NCBI RefSeq assembly: GCF_004792295.1
Contig: NZ_SRRY01000001.1
Span: 413,501 to 477,500, forward strand
Reading direction: 5' to 3'
Source: Pseudoalteromonas sp. MEBiC 03607
Lineage (GTDB): Bacteria > Pseudomonadota > Gammaproteobacteria > Enterobacterales > Alteromonadaceae
Length of the DNA stretch: 64,000 nucleotides
Shown here piece by piece: positions 55,906 through 64,000 of the stretch (positions are counted from its first letter, which is position 1; each line of letters starts with the position of its first letter). Both the position numbers and the translations under genes were made by a program. The notes beneath the pieces were generated by a model that made no database searches, was not told the DNA's origin, and saw only the letters and a program-made list of their open reading frames with translations.

Positions 55906-56910
55906 ATGAGACCCGTAAGTAACGTGACACAAGCGATGAAGTGGCTTTCAACAGGGCTACTTTTTTCTGCCGCAGCCGTATCTGCAAAGCAAGTTGAAGT
56001 ACATGACCCAGTGATGGCGAAAGAAGGCGATACATATTATGTATTTAGCACAGGCCCTGGTATTACCTATTATGAATCTAAAGATTTAACCAACTGGAAA
56101 CTTACAGGCCGGGTATTTAAAGACGAGCCTAGCTGGGCAAAACGCGTGTCACCTAATTTTGGTGGCCACTTATGGGCACCCGATGTGTACGAGAAAAATG
56201 GTAAGTTTTACCTTTATTACTCAGTCTCTGCGTTTGGCAAAAACACTTCGGCAATTGGTGTAACAGTTAACGAAACCCTTGACCCATCGTCACCTGATTA
56301 CAAGTGGATTGACTACGGTATTGTAGTCGAGTCTGTGCCAGAGCGTGACGATTGGAACGCGATCGACCCTGCGATTATTGAAGATGATAACGGTACACCG
56401 TGGATGAGCTTTGGTTCGTTTTGGGGCGGCTTAAAACTAGTACAACTTGATGATGACATGGTGCGCTTAGCAAAACCTGAAAAATGGCACCACATTGCGA
56501 GTCGTCCCAACACGGAACATGGTCCGATTGAAGCACCTTATATCTTCAAAAAGAATGGCTATTATTACCTGTTTGTATCATTTGATAAGTGCTGCCAAGG
56601 GGTAAAAAGTACGTACAATGTACGCGTAGGTCGCAGCAAAAACGTTGAAGGGCCATATTTAGATCAGCAAGGTCGATCTATGGTTGATGGCGGTGGTAGC
56701 TTAGTTATTGAAGGTAATAAAGATTGGGCTGCTCTTGGCCACAATGCTGCATACACCTTTGATGGCAAAGACTATTTAGTATTACACGCCTACGAAACCG
56801 CCGACAACGGCGTGCAAAAGCTACGTATTTTACCTATGAGCTGGAAAAACGATTGGCCGGTTGTCAACCCCGCCGACCTAAATAAGCTCAAAACCAAGCT
56901 TAAGAAGTAA
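55906..56910 (+). CDS. GH43 arabinan endo-1,5-alpha-L-arabinosidase
   Basis: This 334-residue protein has a signal peptide (about 1-27) and the GH43 endo-arabinanase (subfamily 5-like) propeller. The catalytic residues are D34 in VHDPVM, D154 in NAIDPAI and E209 in GPIEAPY. The segments GGHLWAPDVY and SFGSFWGGLKL are typical of endo-acting members. It should cut alpha-1,5-arabinan outside or in the periplasm to oligosaccharides. An AAAGG site precedes the ATG. It ends before a strong terminator. Confidence 0.9.
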   Translation: MRPVSNVTQAMKWLSTGLLFSAAAVSAKQVEVHDPVMAKEGDTYYVFSTGPGITYYESKDLTNWKLTGRVFKDEPSWAKRVSPNFGGHLWAPDVYEKNGKFYLYYSVSAFGKNTSAIGVTVNETLDPSSPDYKWIDYGIVVESVPERDDWNAIDPAIIEDDNGTPWMSFGSFWGGLKLVQLDDDMVRLAKPEKWHHIASRPNTEHGPIEAPYIFKKNGYYYLFVSFDKCCQGVKSTYNVRVGRSKNVEGPYLDQQGRSMVDGGGSLVIEGNKDWAALGHNAAYTFDGKDYLVLHAYETADNGVQKLRILPMSWKNDWPVVNPADLNKLKTKLKK

Positions 56911-56922
56911 TCATCCAAACCA

Positions 56923-56950
56923 AAAAAACCTGCAAAATTGCAGGTTTTTT
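56923..56950 (+). terminator. Terminator of endo-arabinanase gene
   Basis: The stem AACCTGCAA/TTGCAGGTT, extended by A and T tracts, ends in six T residues 13 bases past the stop codon. Confidence 0.9.
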
Positions 56951-56954
56951 ATTT

Positions 56955-56990
56955 ACTTAAGTGATCTATTTTGAGATAGCAAGTTGGTAT
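56955..56990. repeat. Shortened relative of the MITE-like repeat
   Basis: The stretch contains CTTAAGTGATCTATTTTGAG, like the left end of the element at 24343, followed within 10 bases by the right end GTTGGTAT. The middle, with the nested hairpins, is missing. It overlaps nothing coding, ending 3 bases before the FKBP-like gene's stop. Confidence 0.55.
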
Positions 56991-56992
56991 TA

Positions 56993-57418
56993 TTAACGAA
57001 AATCAACCAAGGTAATATCAACGAGCATGGGGCTTTGGCAGCCTTGTTGATGCTTTTCTTCAATAAATACGCTGTACACATCGCGTGCCAAATGCGCAGG
57101 TATTAGCACCTCAAAGCGACTGCCTTTATTCATTAATTGCAATGCTTCTTGCAAGCCCACTATCGCCTCTGCAATTTCGTACTCTACAGCAGCGCCTTGC
57201 TTGCGAGTGTCGAACAACACCCGACCATTTTTAAGGGTAACCCGTTGATGTACAGTCACTGTGGCATCCCAACAAGGTTTATCCCCCTGACCTTGCTCAA
57301 TCACTCTATAACCAAGCCCTGTCGGCGTTTGGTAAAAACTGTGTTGCTCAGCGCTATTATCTAAAAGCGACGGTAAAACATGCTCTTTAGTCGTCGCAAA
57401 TACATTGTTGCTTAACAT
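56993..57418 (-). CDS. FKBP-like peptidyl-prolyl isomerase protein
   Basis: This 141-residue protein matches an FKBP domain: ATVTVHQRVTLKNGRVLFDT and IVGLQEALQLMNKGSRFEV then IPAHLA (about 55-115), the usual VGF/GW strand order with substitutions. A short hydrophobic N-terminus (MLSNNVFATT) is not a clear signal peptide. The gene lies 10 bases after the GH127 gene and is in its operon, unusual for an arabinan locus. The ATG at 57418 is used; a TTG lies two codons upstream. Isomerase activity is uncertain. Confidence 0.75.
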   Translation of the reverse strand: MLSNNVFATTKEHVLPSLLDNSAEQHSFYQTPTGLGYRVIEQGQGDKPCWDATVTVHQRVTLKNGRVLFDTRKQGAAVEYEIAEAIVGLQEALQLMNKGSRFEVLIPAHLARDVYSVFIEEKHQQGCQSPMLVDITLVDFR

Positions 57419-57428
57419 AGCCAACTCT

Positions 57429-59873
57429 TTATTGTGCGTTGATTAAACGAATACCATAGATACCACCGGCAACAGAATCTTTGTCGGCAGCAAAACGTAA
57501 GGTCAGCGTTGTCGACTTTTTCATTGCTTCTGTTAATGGGTAATCAATGGTGTAGAACTCATCCATTGGTTTACCTACAGGCAAACTAACTGCAGCTAAT
57601 TGCTCACCATTTAAATTAATTGAGAAGTGACGGTTCACATCGCCAATAAAATAGCGAACACGCAAAGCAACCGCTTTTTGTTCTGGGTTACTAAGCTGAT
57701 ACTCAAACCAACCTGTTGCATCGCGCCAGTGATGACCATTATTAACACCCGCACGAGTTCCTTCACCTTTAAAGCCATGCTCAACTTCTGGTTGTTGTTC
57801 ACCCGGCGTAATTTGATCCACGGTTAATAAACGAAGCTGCTCTTTCGCTTGCTCAGCCGCTTTTGCATCGGCAACAAATTGCGTGAACTCGGCTTCACTT
57901 TGCTGCGGCCAATACACTTGATAGCGACTATCGTGTAAGCGGAAGAACGGAATTAGCTCTGTGCTTTTGGTGTTATCGATACCTTGCTTGGCAATTGCCA
58001 CATTTTTATCGGCGATAAATGCGAGCTCTTGGCCCGGTTTACGAGTGAGATCGGCAATAAATTTTTCTGGCTCGCTCAGCATAATTGGTAGAGCCTCAGG
58101 CGGACAAGTCGGCCCTGCGGCGATGTGGCCCATGCGGCTATTATCAGCAACAAAGTTAAGCTTTTCATTTGCAAATGCTTGTACTTTGGTAGCCATTACA
58201 ACAGGTCCGTACATCACCGAATAATAATGCTGACCATCAGGGAGCTGTTCAGTATAAAGCTTAGGGTTAAGCTCAAAGGCAAGTTTATCACCACTTTGCC
58301 ATGCATGGCTGATGCTGTAGTAACCGTCTTTTTCGGTTGCGTTTACAGCTTGTCCATTTAGAGTAAAGCTCAGCTCGCCTTGTTGCCAAGACGGTTTACG
58401 AATATGAATTACCGACTCAGTGCTTTGCCCCTCAGACAAACGATTCACGGTCAGTGAGACCTTGTTATCATCTGGGAATTGGCTTTCTTGCGTGATCTGT
58501 AAGCCCTGCTGTTGCCAGTTTAAAGTGCTTGGAATAAGCAAGTTTACCCATAGCTCTTTGCCTGTATTGCTATAAATCAGCTCACCATATTTGCTATGAT
58601 TTTCAATACCTGAGCCTACGCAACACCACATTGAATCTTGCACTGACGAATACATACGGTAATGACCAGGACGCATTGAGGTAAAGTAAACAAGGCCACC
58701 ATGCTCTGGGTGTTGTGACGATAAAATATGGTTATATGTGGCGCGCTCATAATAGTCTAAATAGCGCGTATCACCGCTTTTTAAGAACAATAACTTACTT
58801 AGTTTCATCATGTTGTAAGTGTTGCAGGTTTCAGGGCCTTCAACATCTTCAACCATTGGCGTGAAGTCACTTTTATCATGAAAATGCTCACGTACTGAGT
58901 TACCGCCAATTGATACTGAGCGCTCTTGGCTCACTGTTTTCCAGAAAAAGTTAGCACCTTGCTGCCATGCTTCATCATCGCTGGCATTTGCTACTTTCAA
59001 CATGCCAATAATTTTTGGAATTTGCGTATTGGCATGCAGGCCCGTTAACTTATCTTCTTTGTGTAATAAAGGTTCGATAATGATGTTATGAGAGAACTGG
59101 CGGGCTAGCTTTAAGTAGCGCTCATCATCACTAATAAAGTACATGTCAGCAAACACATCATTTAAGCCACCATGCTCTGAATACAGCATTTGTTGAACTT
59201 GTTCATCAGTTAGCTTTGCAGTGGTCGCTAAGAACCATTCGCCTAACTTAAATAGCATTTGTTTGGCTTTATCACTACCGGCTACGTCATATGCATCACG
59301 CAAGCCATGGAAAATTTTATCGATGTTATAAAGCGGTACCCAGCGGTCATTTAAGCTAAATAAGTCGGCTTTGATTTCACCCTTTTCAATCTGCTGCCAC
59401 ATTTCATCGCCATTTGGGATACCACCTAAGTAACCACCTGTGGCTTGTTGGGCGCGATCCAGCTCGCTTAGCATATAATCTAAACGCTGCTTTAATTCTT
59501 CGTCACCGGTGGCTGCCCACGCAAGACTCAAGGCAGAAAGGTAATGACCACCAATATGGCCATCAAGACCTGTGCTTTCCCAGTTGCCATAGTTAGGCGC
59601 TTTAGGTTCAAGGCCGGCTTCACGCAGGTAAGGAGCAAGTAGCTGATCAGGATGAAGTGCTAATAAATAACGCACATTCGTTTGCTGTGCATGTAAAAAC
59701 GGGCTGGCACTTAAACTTACTTGGTTTAGGGCAAATAAATGTTGTTCGCTGGTATGTTCAGCATGCTCCACAGCAGCAGTTTGTTTACTGTCTGTTGGCA
59801 GCTCACTACAACCGGTCACAGTTAATAATGCAGCACAAATGCTTGCTAAATAGCTAACTTTTAATGTGTTCAT
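57429..59873 (-). CDS. GH127 beta-L-arabinofuranosidase lipoprotein
   Basis: This 814-residue protein has a lipobox ending TVTGC (C22), so it is envelope-anchored. The GH127 (alpha/alpha)6 barrel carries the zinc/nucleophile set: E348 and C350 in GPETCNT, C417 and C418 in MWCCVGSG. In HypBA1 of Bifidobacterium the equivalent Cys417 is the nucleophile. GH127 enzymes release beta-L-arabinofuranose from arabino-oligosaccharides of plant glycoproteins. A C-terminal beta domain follows (about 690-810). The ATG at 59873 starts the signal peptide; GGGAGG upstream is rather distant. Confidence 0.9.
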   Translation of the reverse strand: MNTLKVSYLASICAALLTVTGCSELPTDSKQTAAVEHAEHTSEQHLFALNQVSLSASPFLHAQQTNVRYLLALHPDQLLAPYLREAGLEPKAPNYGNWESTGLDGHIGGHYLSALSLAWAATGDEELKQRLDYMLSELDRAQQATGGYLGGIPNGDEMWQQIEKGEIKADLFSLNDRWVPLYNIDKIFHGLRDAYDVAGSDKAKQMLFKLGEWFLATTAKLTDEQVQQMLYSEHGGLNDVFADMYFISDDERYLKLARQFSHNIIIEPLLHKEDKLTGLHANTQIPKIIGMLKVANASDDEAWQQGANFFWKTVSQERSVSIGGNSVREHFHDKSDFTPMVEDVEGPETCNTYNMMKLSKLLFLKSGDTRYLDYYERATYNHILSSQHPEHGGLVYFTSMRPGHYRMYSSVQDSMWCCVGSGIENHSKYGELIYSNTGKELWVNLLIPSTLNWQQQGLQITQESQFPDDNKVSLTVNRLSEGQSTESVIHIRKPSWQQGELSFTLNGQAVNATEKDGYYSISHAWQSGDKLAFELNPKLYTEQLPDGQHYYSVMYGPVVMATKVQAFANEKLNFVADNSRMGHIAAGPTCPPEALPIMLSEPEKFIADLTRKPGQELAFIADKNVAIAKQGIDNTKSTELIPFFRLHDSRYQVYWPQQSEAEFTQFVADAKAAEQAKEQLRLLTVDQITPGEQQPEVEHGFKGEGTRAGVNNGHHWRDATGWFEYQLSNPEQKAVALRVRYFIGDVNRHFSINLNGEQLAAVSLPVGKPMDEFYTIDYPLTEAMKKSTTLTLRFAADKDSVAGGIYGIRLINAQ

Positions 59874-59916
59874 ACTGTTTGTTGCCTCCCAGCGAATTGT
59901 TATTTTAAAGAGCAAA

Positions 59917-59940
59917 GCGCACACCCCGTTTAGTGTGCGC
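59917..59940 (-). terminator. Intercistronic hairpin between symporter and GH127 genes
   Basis: The 8-bp GC-rich stem GCGCACAC/GTGTGCGC encloses an 8-base loop and is followed on the minus strand by TTTGCTCTTT. It may attenuate read-through or stabilise the upstream part of the operon mRNA. Confidence 0.6.
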
Positions 59941-59953
59941 ATTTAAAGAGTGG

Positions 59954-61291
59954 TTATTTTGGTAGGCGTTTATGAATAACCATATCCGTATAGTACTCAT
60001 CGGTAATTTTGTATTTTTTCAAGATCAAACCAAGTAAGGCGTGAAATACACCTGGAATGATAGTTAGCATCAGTGCTAAGCCCATTAGGGTGAACTCGGT
60101 TTGCTCAACGTTAGGCTTGTACTCAAAGAATGCCAGTAATAAACCACCTGCTAAGCCAGCTAAGCCACCCCCTGCTTTTTGGCAGAATGAAATGCCGCCA
60201 AACGATAGACCTGATGCACGAACACCGTCTTTAATTTCACCGTAATCTACAGCTTCAGCAATTGCAGACCAGAATACTGGCGCGTGTAAATCAACCACAA
60301 ATGACAAGATGATATAAAGCACAAACGCCATCATTACATCGCCAGGCTGCACTACAAAGTACATTAGTAATGAAATAAATAGCACGGCAATTTGTGATTG
60401 ACGGAATAGCTTCATTTTACAGTAACGCTGGGTGATCCACGTACTTGCCACCATTGAGACAATAGATGCTGCAATACCTGCACTGGTAAAGGCACCTGCT
60501 AAATCTGGTACACCTAAGTAATAGGTTGCGTAATACATAGCAACACTGCCACGAATCGCATAGCCAAGCGTACCAAGCACACATGCTGCACAAAGTAGTA
60601 ACCATTGGTCGTTTTTAATAAGTACTTTTAATTGCGTAAGTACGCCTTCGGTTTGTGGCTCATGCGTAATACGTTCGCGAGTAGTAAAGAAGCAAAACAA
60701 AAATAGTGCTACGGCACATGCCGATACCAATGCCATTGCCAGTTTATAACCATACGATAAGCTGCCATCTCCCCAATATGAGGCAAGTAGCGGCACTGAA
60801 AATACAATCACCACATTGGCAATTTTAGCGAAGAACATACGGTAGCCATTGGCTGACAAACGCTCTTTAGGATCGGCAGTTAATACACCAATGTAAGAGA
60901 TATAAGGGATAGCAACACCGGTAAACATCAAGGTCGCAAACAAGTACGTGGCATAAGCCCAAGCTAACTTCATGTTGTAGTCGAAATCAGGCGTGGTAAA
61001 TAACAGTACGACCGATAAACCATAAGGCACAGATAAAAATAAGAACCAGTGACGGAACTGACCCCAACGGGTTTTCACTTTATCGGTGATCACCCCCATT
61101 AAAGGGTCGGTAAAGGCATCAACAAAACGCGCCACTAAGAACAACACACCCATATCAACCGGATCAAGTCCGTAGATATCGGTGTAAAAGAAAGACATAA
61201 AATAGAATAACGCTGCAACCATGACATTTACTGCCATGTCGCCGGCACCAAAGCCGACTTTTTCTACAACGGATAACTTTTGAGATACCAT
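59954..61291 (-). CDS. GPH/MelB-type sugar:cation symporter
   Basis: This 445-residue protein has 12 membrane segments and MelB-family signatures: FGAGDMAVN near the start, DAFTDPLMGVITDKVKTRWG (about 52-71) and RERITHEP in the central loop. Glycoside-pentoside-hexuronide transporters import oligosaccharides with Na+ or H+. It is first in the operon with GH127 and the FKBP-like gene. The substrate is probably arabinose or arabino-oligosaccharides. Confidence 0.88.
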   Translation of the reverse strand: MVSQKLSVVEKVGFGAGDMAVNVMVAALFYFMSFFYTDIYGLDPVDMGVLFLVARFVDAFTDPLMGVITDKVKTRWGQFRHWFLFLSVPYGLSVVLLFTTPDFDYNMKLAWAYATYLFATLMFTGVAIPYISYIGVLTADPKERLSANGYRMFFAKIANVVIVFSVPLLASYWGDGSLSYGYKLAMALVSACAVALFLFCFFTTRERITHEPQTEGVLTQLKVLIKNDQWLLLCAACVLGTLGYAIRGSVAMYYATYYLGVPDLAGAFTSAGIAASIVSMVASTWITQRYCKMKLFRQSQIAVLFISLLMYFVVQPGDVMMAFVLYIILSFVVDLHAPVFWSAIAEAVDYGEIKDGVRASGLSFGGISFCQKAGGGLAGLAGGLLLAFFEYKPNVEQTEFTLMGLALMLTIIPGVFHALLGLILKKYKITDEYYTDMVIHKRLPK

Positions 61292-61454
61292 ACAACAACA
61301 CCCTAATTGGTCAATAATGAGCCGCCGCTCACTATTTCAAGCAATGCTAAAAAGCTTTCAACATTGCGTATCAAATAAATTTATAGCCCTAGATATTACA
61401 CAGCTTGGCCATTGCGTTCGTTATTTTTGTAAATTTAATGCTAATCTAATTAAT

Positions 61455-61468
61455 AGTATTATCATACT
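61455..61468 (-). promoter_or_regulatory. Candidate GntR operator upstream of the GPH symporter gene
   Basis: AGTATTATCATACT is an imperfect dyad (6 of 7 arm positions) containing the AGTAT/ATACT elements seen at the other candidate operators. It lies about 165 bases upstream of the symporter start. The rest of the gap (61292-61563) holds the receptor terminator and no gene. Confidence 0.4.
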
Positions 61469-61518
61469 TATTAAATCGCAACTCTTTTCGACCGATGGTT
61501 TGGTTTATAAAAACCAAT

Positions 61519-61546
61519 AAAAAACCCCAGCTAAGCCGGGGTTTTT
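61519..61546 (-). terminator. Terminator of TonB-dependent receptor gene
   Basis: On the minus strand the stem AAAACCCC/GGGGTTTT closes a partly paired loop and is followed by T residues, 18 bases past the receptor stop codon. The symporter operon therefore has its own promoter. Confidence 0.85.
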
Positions 61547-61563
61547 GGGTCTATTTAAGAAAA

Positions 61564-64000
61564 TTAGAAAGAATAACGTGCACCAAGTGCGAATGTACGT
61601 GAGTAGATACCGTTACCAAAGTTAAACAGGTTGTCGTTACCTTCACCATAGTAGTTTTGATATACGTCGTCGAGGATGTTCGTTGCATCAAAGGTTACAA
61701 CAAAGTCATCATTCACATTGTAGCTAAATTGGAAGTCTAAGCTTTGCTCAGGACGATTCCAAAACTGAATCGGGTTAGCAAAGATTGCCGCTTCGTTACC
61801 TGTGTAGAACTCAGAACGCCATACATAAGATAAACGCATATCGAATGAATCACGCTCGTAGATACCTACGATGCTGTACGATTCATCAGAAACACCTGCC
61901 ATTTGTGAATCAACATAACCAGAGATTTCACCTAGCTCATTGAATTCAGGTGTATCTTGCTCTGAGTCAAGCATCGTATAGCTTGCTTGCACACCAAAAC
62001 CGTTTAAGTACTCTGGTAAGTTTTCTGGGAAGTAAACTAAACCAACTTCTAAACCAGACAGTTCACCGTTTGAAGCATTCACTGGTGCACTTAATACATA
62101 TGGGCGTGTTACGCCATCATCGCCTTCGCGCACTACTTGCTTACGACCCGCAACAACTAAGCCTTCAATTTCACGGTAAAAGTAAGCTGCGTAAAGTGAA
62201 CTTGTATCTGCGAAGTACCATTCAAGTGATACGTCATAGTTCTTTGATTCTGTTGGTTTAAGCTCTGGGTTACCACCCGTACCAGTACCGTATGTAGCAC
62301 CTTCTGTTAATGGATCGTACCAGTATTGCAGCGCGTTTAAGTCAGCAAAGTTAGGCATACGTAATGTTTCTGTGTACGCTACACGGCCCACTACATCATC
62401 AGTGATATTCCAGTTAAGTACTAAGCTTGGTAGTAATGCGCTGCTATCAGCACTTGCTGAGCTTTCTTCAAATACATTTGAGTTCATGCCGCCAGATTCA
62501 GCAATAAAGTCCATATCTTGCTCGTAGCTTACATAACGTAAACCAAACTCACCGCTGATATCTTCAGTTAAGAAGAAGTTAGTTGTGGCATATAGCGCGT
62601 ATGAGTTTTCTTCGATATCAAAAGTTTTGTATACGTCTTCAGCTTCAAGGCCGTATACGCTACGAACAGCATCACCGTTATCTAGCATGTAACCACCGTC
62701 AGCAGTTACAAAGCTGTCGAAGACGTCAGCACGGCCATCGAAATAATCATCAACTTGGAACACAATACCAGAACCATCACCAGATGCCCCAGCTGCAGCT
62801 AATTGCTCAATTAAGCTAGCTACAGATGTGTTTGCAATGCCAGTATCTTGACCACGCGTGTACTCTTGCGCAGTACGTTTTTCGTAACGGCCACCGAATT
62901 TCACTTTATCAAAATAAGTACCACCAATTAGGTATTCAGCATCAAATGTGAAAGTTAATGCATCACCCGCGTTACCGCCGCCATTGTCATAAATAGTGCC
63001 AGCATTCCAGTTTTCGATAGCAGCCATATCTGCTTCGTTTACCGCTGTGTTTGGGTTATCCCAAAACGCGATGCCTGGTACGCCGTCTTTATCATTAAAA
63101 TCAACGTCAAGACCCGTCGCTACACGATCAAAACGCATTGCGAAGAAATCTGTTTCGTACTCACTGTCTTGGTAAACAACTTCTGTATTAATGGTTAGGT
63201 AATCGCTTGCTTGCCACTCTGCACCTAGCGCATATAAGTAGCTATCTGTTTTACCATATGAAAAGTCACCACTTTGGAAACCGCCAGCACCAATCGCTTG
63301 CTTTTCTTTAACCACATTAGTGCCATCAAACACAGTTGGTGTTTCAATGAAACCGTTACCGTTTTCAAACGTATTTGAGAACCACATCGCGTTTTGCGAT
63401 TCGTTTTCGTAACCTGTGTAGAAACCCTCAGCTGTGATTTCTAGGGTTTCATCTGGTGCCCACTGTAAAGAGACAGACGCAGCCGGGCGCTTACGAAGAC
63501 CAGTGAATGAAGTACCAAAAATAGCATCACGTGCAAGTAGGTATTCAGTTGGCTCACCATTTACGTCTAAAGTAGAACCTGCCGCAGTCGGTAGACCTAA
63601 CTCAGTGCCTTGAGTCCAAAATTCATTTGGTACACGTGAGTACGGTGAGTAGTTGTACTGTGGTTTATCAGTAAAGAATGGGAACGCTGCACCCGCTGTG
63701 ATGGTGTCATCGCGGTAATGTGTTTCAGCATAAGAAATATTGAAAAGTGCACCAAACTCACCAGCACCGTCGATTTCCCAACGATTAGAAAGTAATGCAC
63801 TGATATTTGGATCAACTTCATCTGGCTGGTCTGAATAGATAGCTCGGGCAGCTAAAACCACTTTCTCGCCATCAAAGTTAAAAGGGCGATGTGTTTTAAT
63901 ATCAATCGCACCTGCGATACCACGTTCAATTTGATCCGCCGAACGGGTTTTATAAACTGTTACGCCTGAAAGTAAACTTGCAGGAATGTCTTGCAGCGCC
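61564..64000 (-). CDS. TonB-dependent receptor (N-terminus beyond window edge)
   Basis: The frame stays open to the right edge, giving about 812 residues. The visible N-terminal part is the plug (DIPASLLSGVTVYKTRSADQ and GIAGAIDIKTHRP), continuing from an unseen signal peptide. The rest is a large barrel with long acidic loops, ending in the expected aromatic terminus ALGARYSF. Character and length fit the oligosaccharide receptors of marine Alteromonadales. Position next to the arabinan genes suggests import of arabino-oligosaccharides across the outer membrane. Its own terminator follows. Confidence 0.9.
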   Translation of the reverse strand, partial: ALQDIPASLLSGVTVYKTRSADQIERGIAGAIDIKTHRPFNFDGEKVVLAARAIYSDQPDEVDPNISALLSNRWEIDGAGEFGALFNISYAETHYRDDTITAGAAFPFFTDKPQYNYSPYSRVPNEFWTQGTELGLPTAAGSTLDVNGEPTEYLLARDAIFGTSFTGLRKRPAASVSLQWAPDETLEITAEGFYTGYENESQNAMWFSNTFENGNGFIETPTVFDGTNVVKEKQAIGAGGFQSGDFSYGKTDSYLYALGAEWQASDYLTINTEVVYQDSEYETDFFAMRFDRVATGLDVDFNDKDGVPGIAFWDNPNTAVNEADMAAIENWNAGTIYDNGGGNAGDALTFTFDAEYLIGGTYFDKVKFGGRYEKRTAQEYTRGQDTGIANTSVASLIEQLAAAGASGDGSGIVFQVDDYFDGRADVFDSFVTADGGYMLDNGDAVRSVYGLEAEDVYKTFDIEENSYALYATTNFFLTEDISGEFGLRYVSYEQDMDFIAESGGMNSNVFEESSASADSSALLPSLVLNWNITDDVVGRVAYTETLRMPNFADLNALQYWYDPLTEGATYGTGTGGNPELKPTESKNYDVSLEWYFADTSSLYAAYFYREIEGLVVAGRKQVVREGDDGVTRPYVLSAPVNASNGELSGLEVGLVYFPENLPEYLNGFGVQASYTMLDSEQDTPEFNELGEISGYVDSQMAGVSDESYSIVGIYERDSFDMRLSYVWRSEFYTGNEAAIFANPIQFWNRPEQSLDFQFSYNVNDDFVVTFDATNILDDVYQNYYGEGNDNLFNFGNGIYSRTFALGARYSF

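Noticed and set aside
61317..61520. Plus-strand open frame of 67 codons between symporter and receptor genes
   Set aside because: It has no ribosome binding site, no recognisable domain, and it runs into the receptor terminator. Random open frame in AT-rich promoter DNA.
1..64000. CRISPR arrays, prophage, tRNA or rRNA genes, toxin-antitoxin or defence systems
   Set aside because: I looked for regularly spaced repeats, phage structural proteins, cloverleaf-like sequences and small paired toxin genes and saw none.

Overview
The window looks like chromosomal DNA of a marine gammaproteobacterium of the Alteromonadales, most likely Pseudoalteromonas or a close relative. The basis is overall protein character, the moderate-to-low GC content, many TonB-dependent receptors, Fur-box regulation, and a dispersed palindromic repeat of a type I associate with this order. 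The assignment is inference from gene content, with no search behind it. Genes are densely packed. I see no rRNA, tRNA, CRISPR array, prophage or complete insertion sequence. Both ends cut through genes: an ABC permease on the left and a TonB-dependent receptor on the right.

Left part (1-24 kb): an ABC permease is followed by an NtrC-type regulator and its NtrY-like kinase. Next come a DUF2569 membrane protein, a tandem pair of DUF547 lipoproteins, a DUF3857/transglutaminase protein and a large SLC5-linked hybrid kinase of the CrbS/CbrA type. The gap after that kinase (13.5-13.8 kb) carries two Fur boxes, a near-consensus promoter and a terminator, and the predicted RNA of about 217 nt contains the RyhB pairing core; I read it as a RyhB-like iron-responsive sRNA. 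Then follow the GTPase YlqF, an operon of TonB-dependent receptor + response regulator + histidine kinase, YaeQ, a lipase-like hydrolase, Dps and oligopeptidase B.

Middle part (24-49 kb): a MITE-like repeat lies beside a short gene encoding only the accessory and chitin-binding parts of a GbpA-type protein. Upstream of that gene, on the same strand, is a clear cyclic-di-GMP-I riboswitch with its own promoter. After it come an RND efflux pump with adaptor, a DUF5117-type metalloprotease, a PQ-loop protein, a TPR lipoprotein, a metalloprotease/propeller/barrel protein, YdbS/YdbT-like PH-domain proteins, a hexose-6-phosphate mutarotase, a MarR regulator and a porin. An iron-responsive block (43.2-46.6 kb) has two Fur boxes and encodes a haem-oxygenase-like protein, a YbaN-type protein and a PepSY/DUF2271/DUF4198 triad. 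A fifth Fur box precedes an 80-residue membrane protein at 37.5 kb. DoxX, pirin and LysR genes close this part.

Right part (49.5-64 kb): an L-arabinose/arabinan utilisation locus. It encodes an FCD-type GntR regulator, an SDR sugar dehydrogenase, an SMP-30 lactonase, a TauE-like permease, an SSS sugar symporter, two divergent GH43 enzymes (an endo-arabinanase and an exo-type enzyme), a GH127 beta-L-arabinofuranosidase with an FKBP-like protein downstream, a GPH/MelB-type symporter and a TonB-dependent receptor. The likely flow is: receptor imports arabino-oligosaccharides, GH43/GH127 trim them, symporters take up the products, and dehydrogenase plus lactonase start oxidative (non-phosphorylative) catabolism. 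Related GTAT-centred dyads sit in several promoters of this locus and may be the GntR operator.
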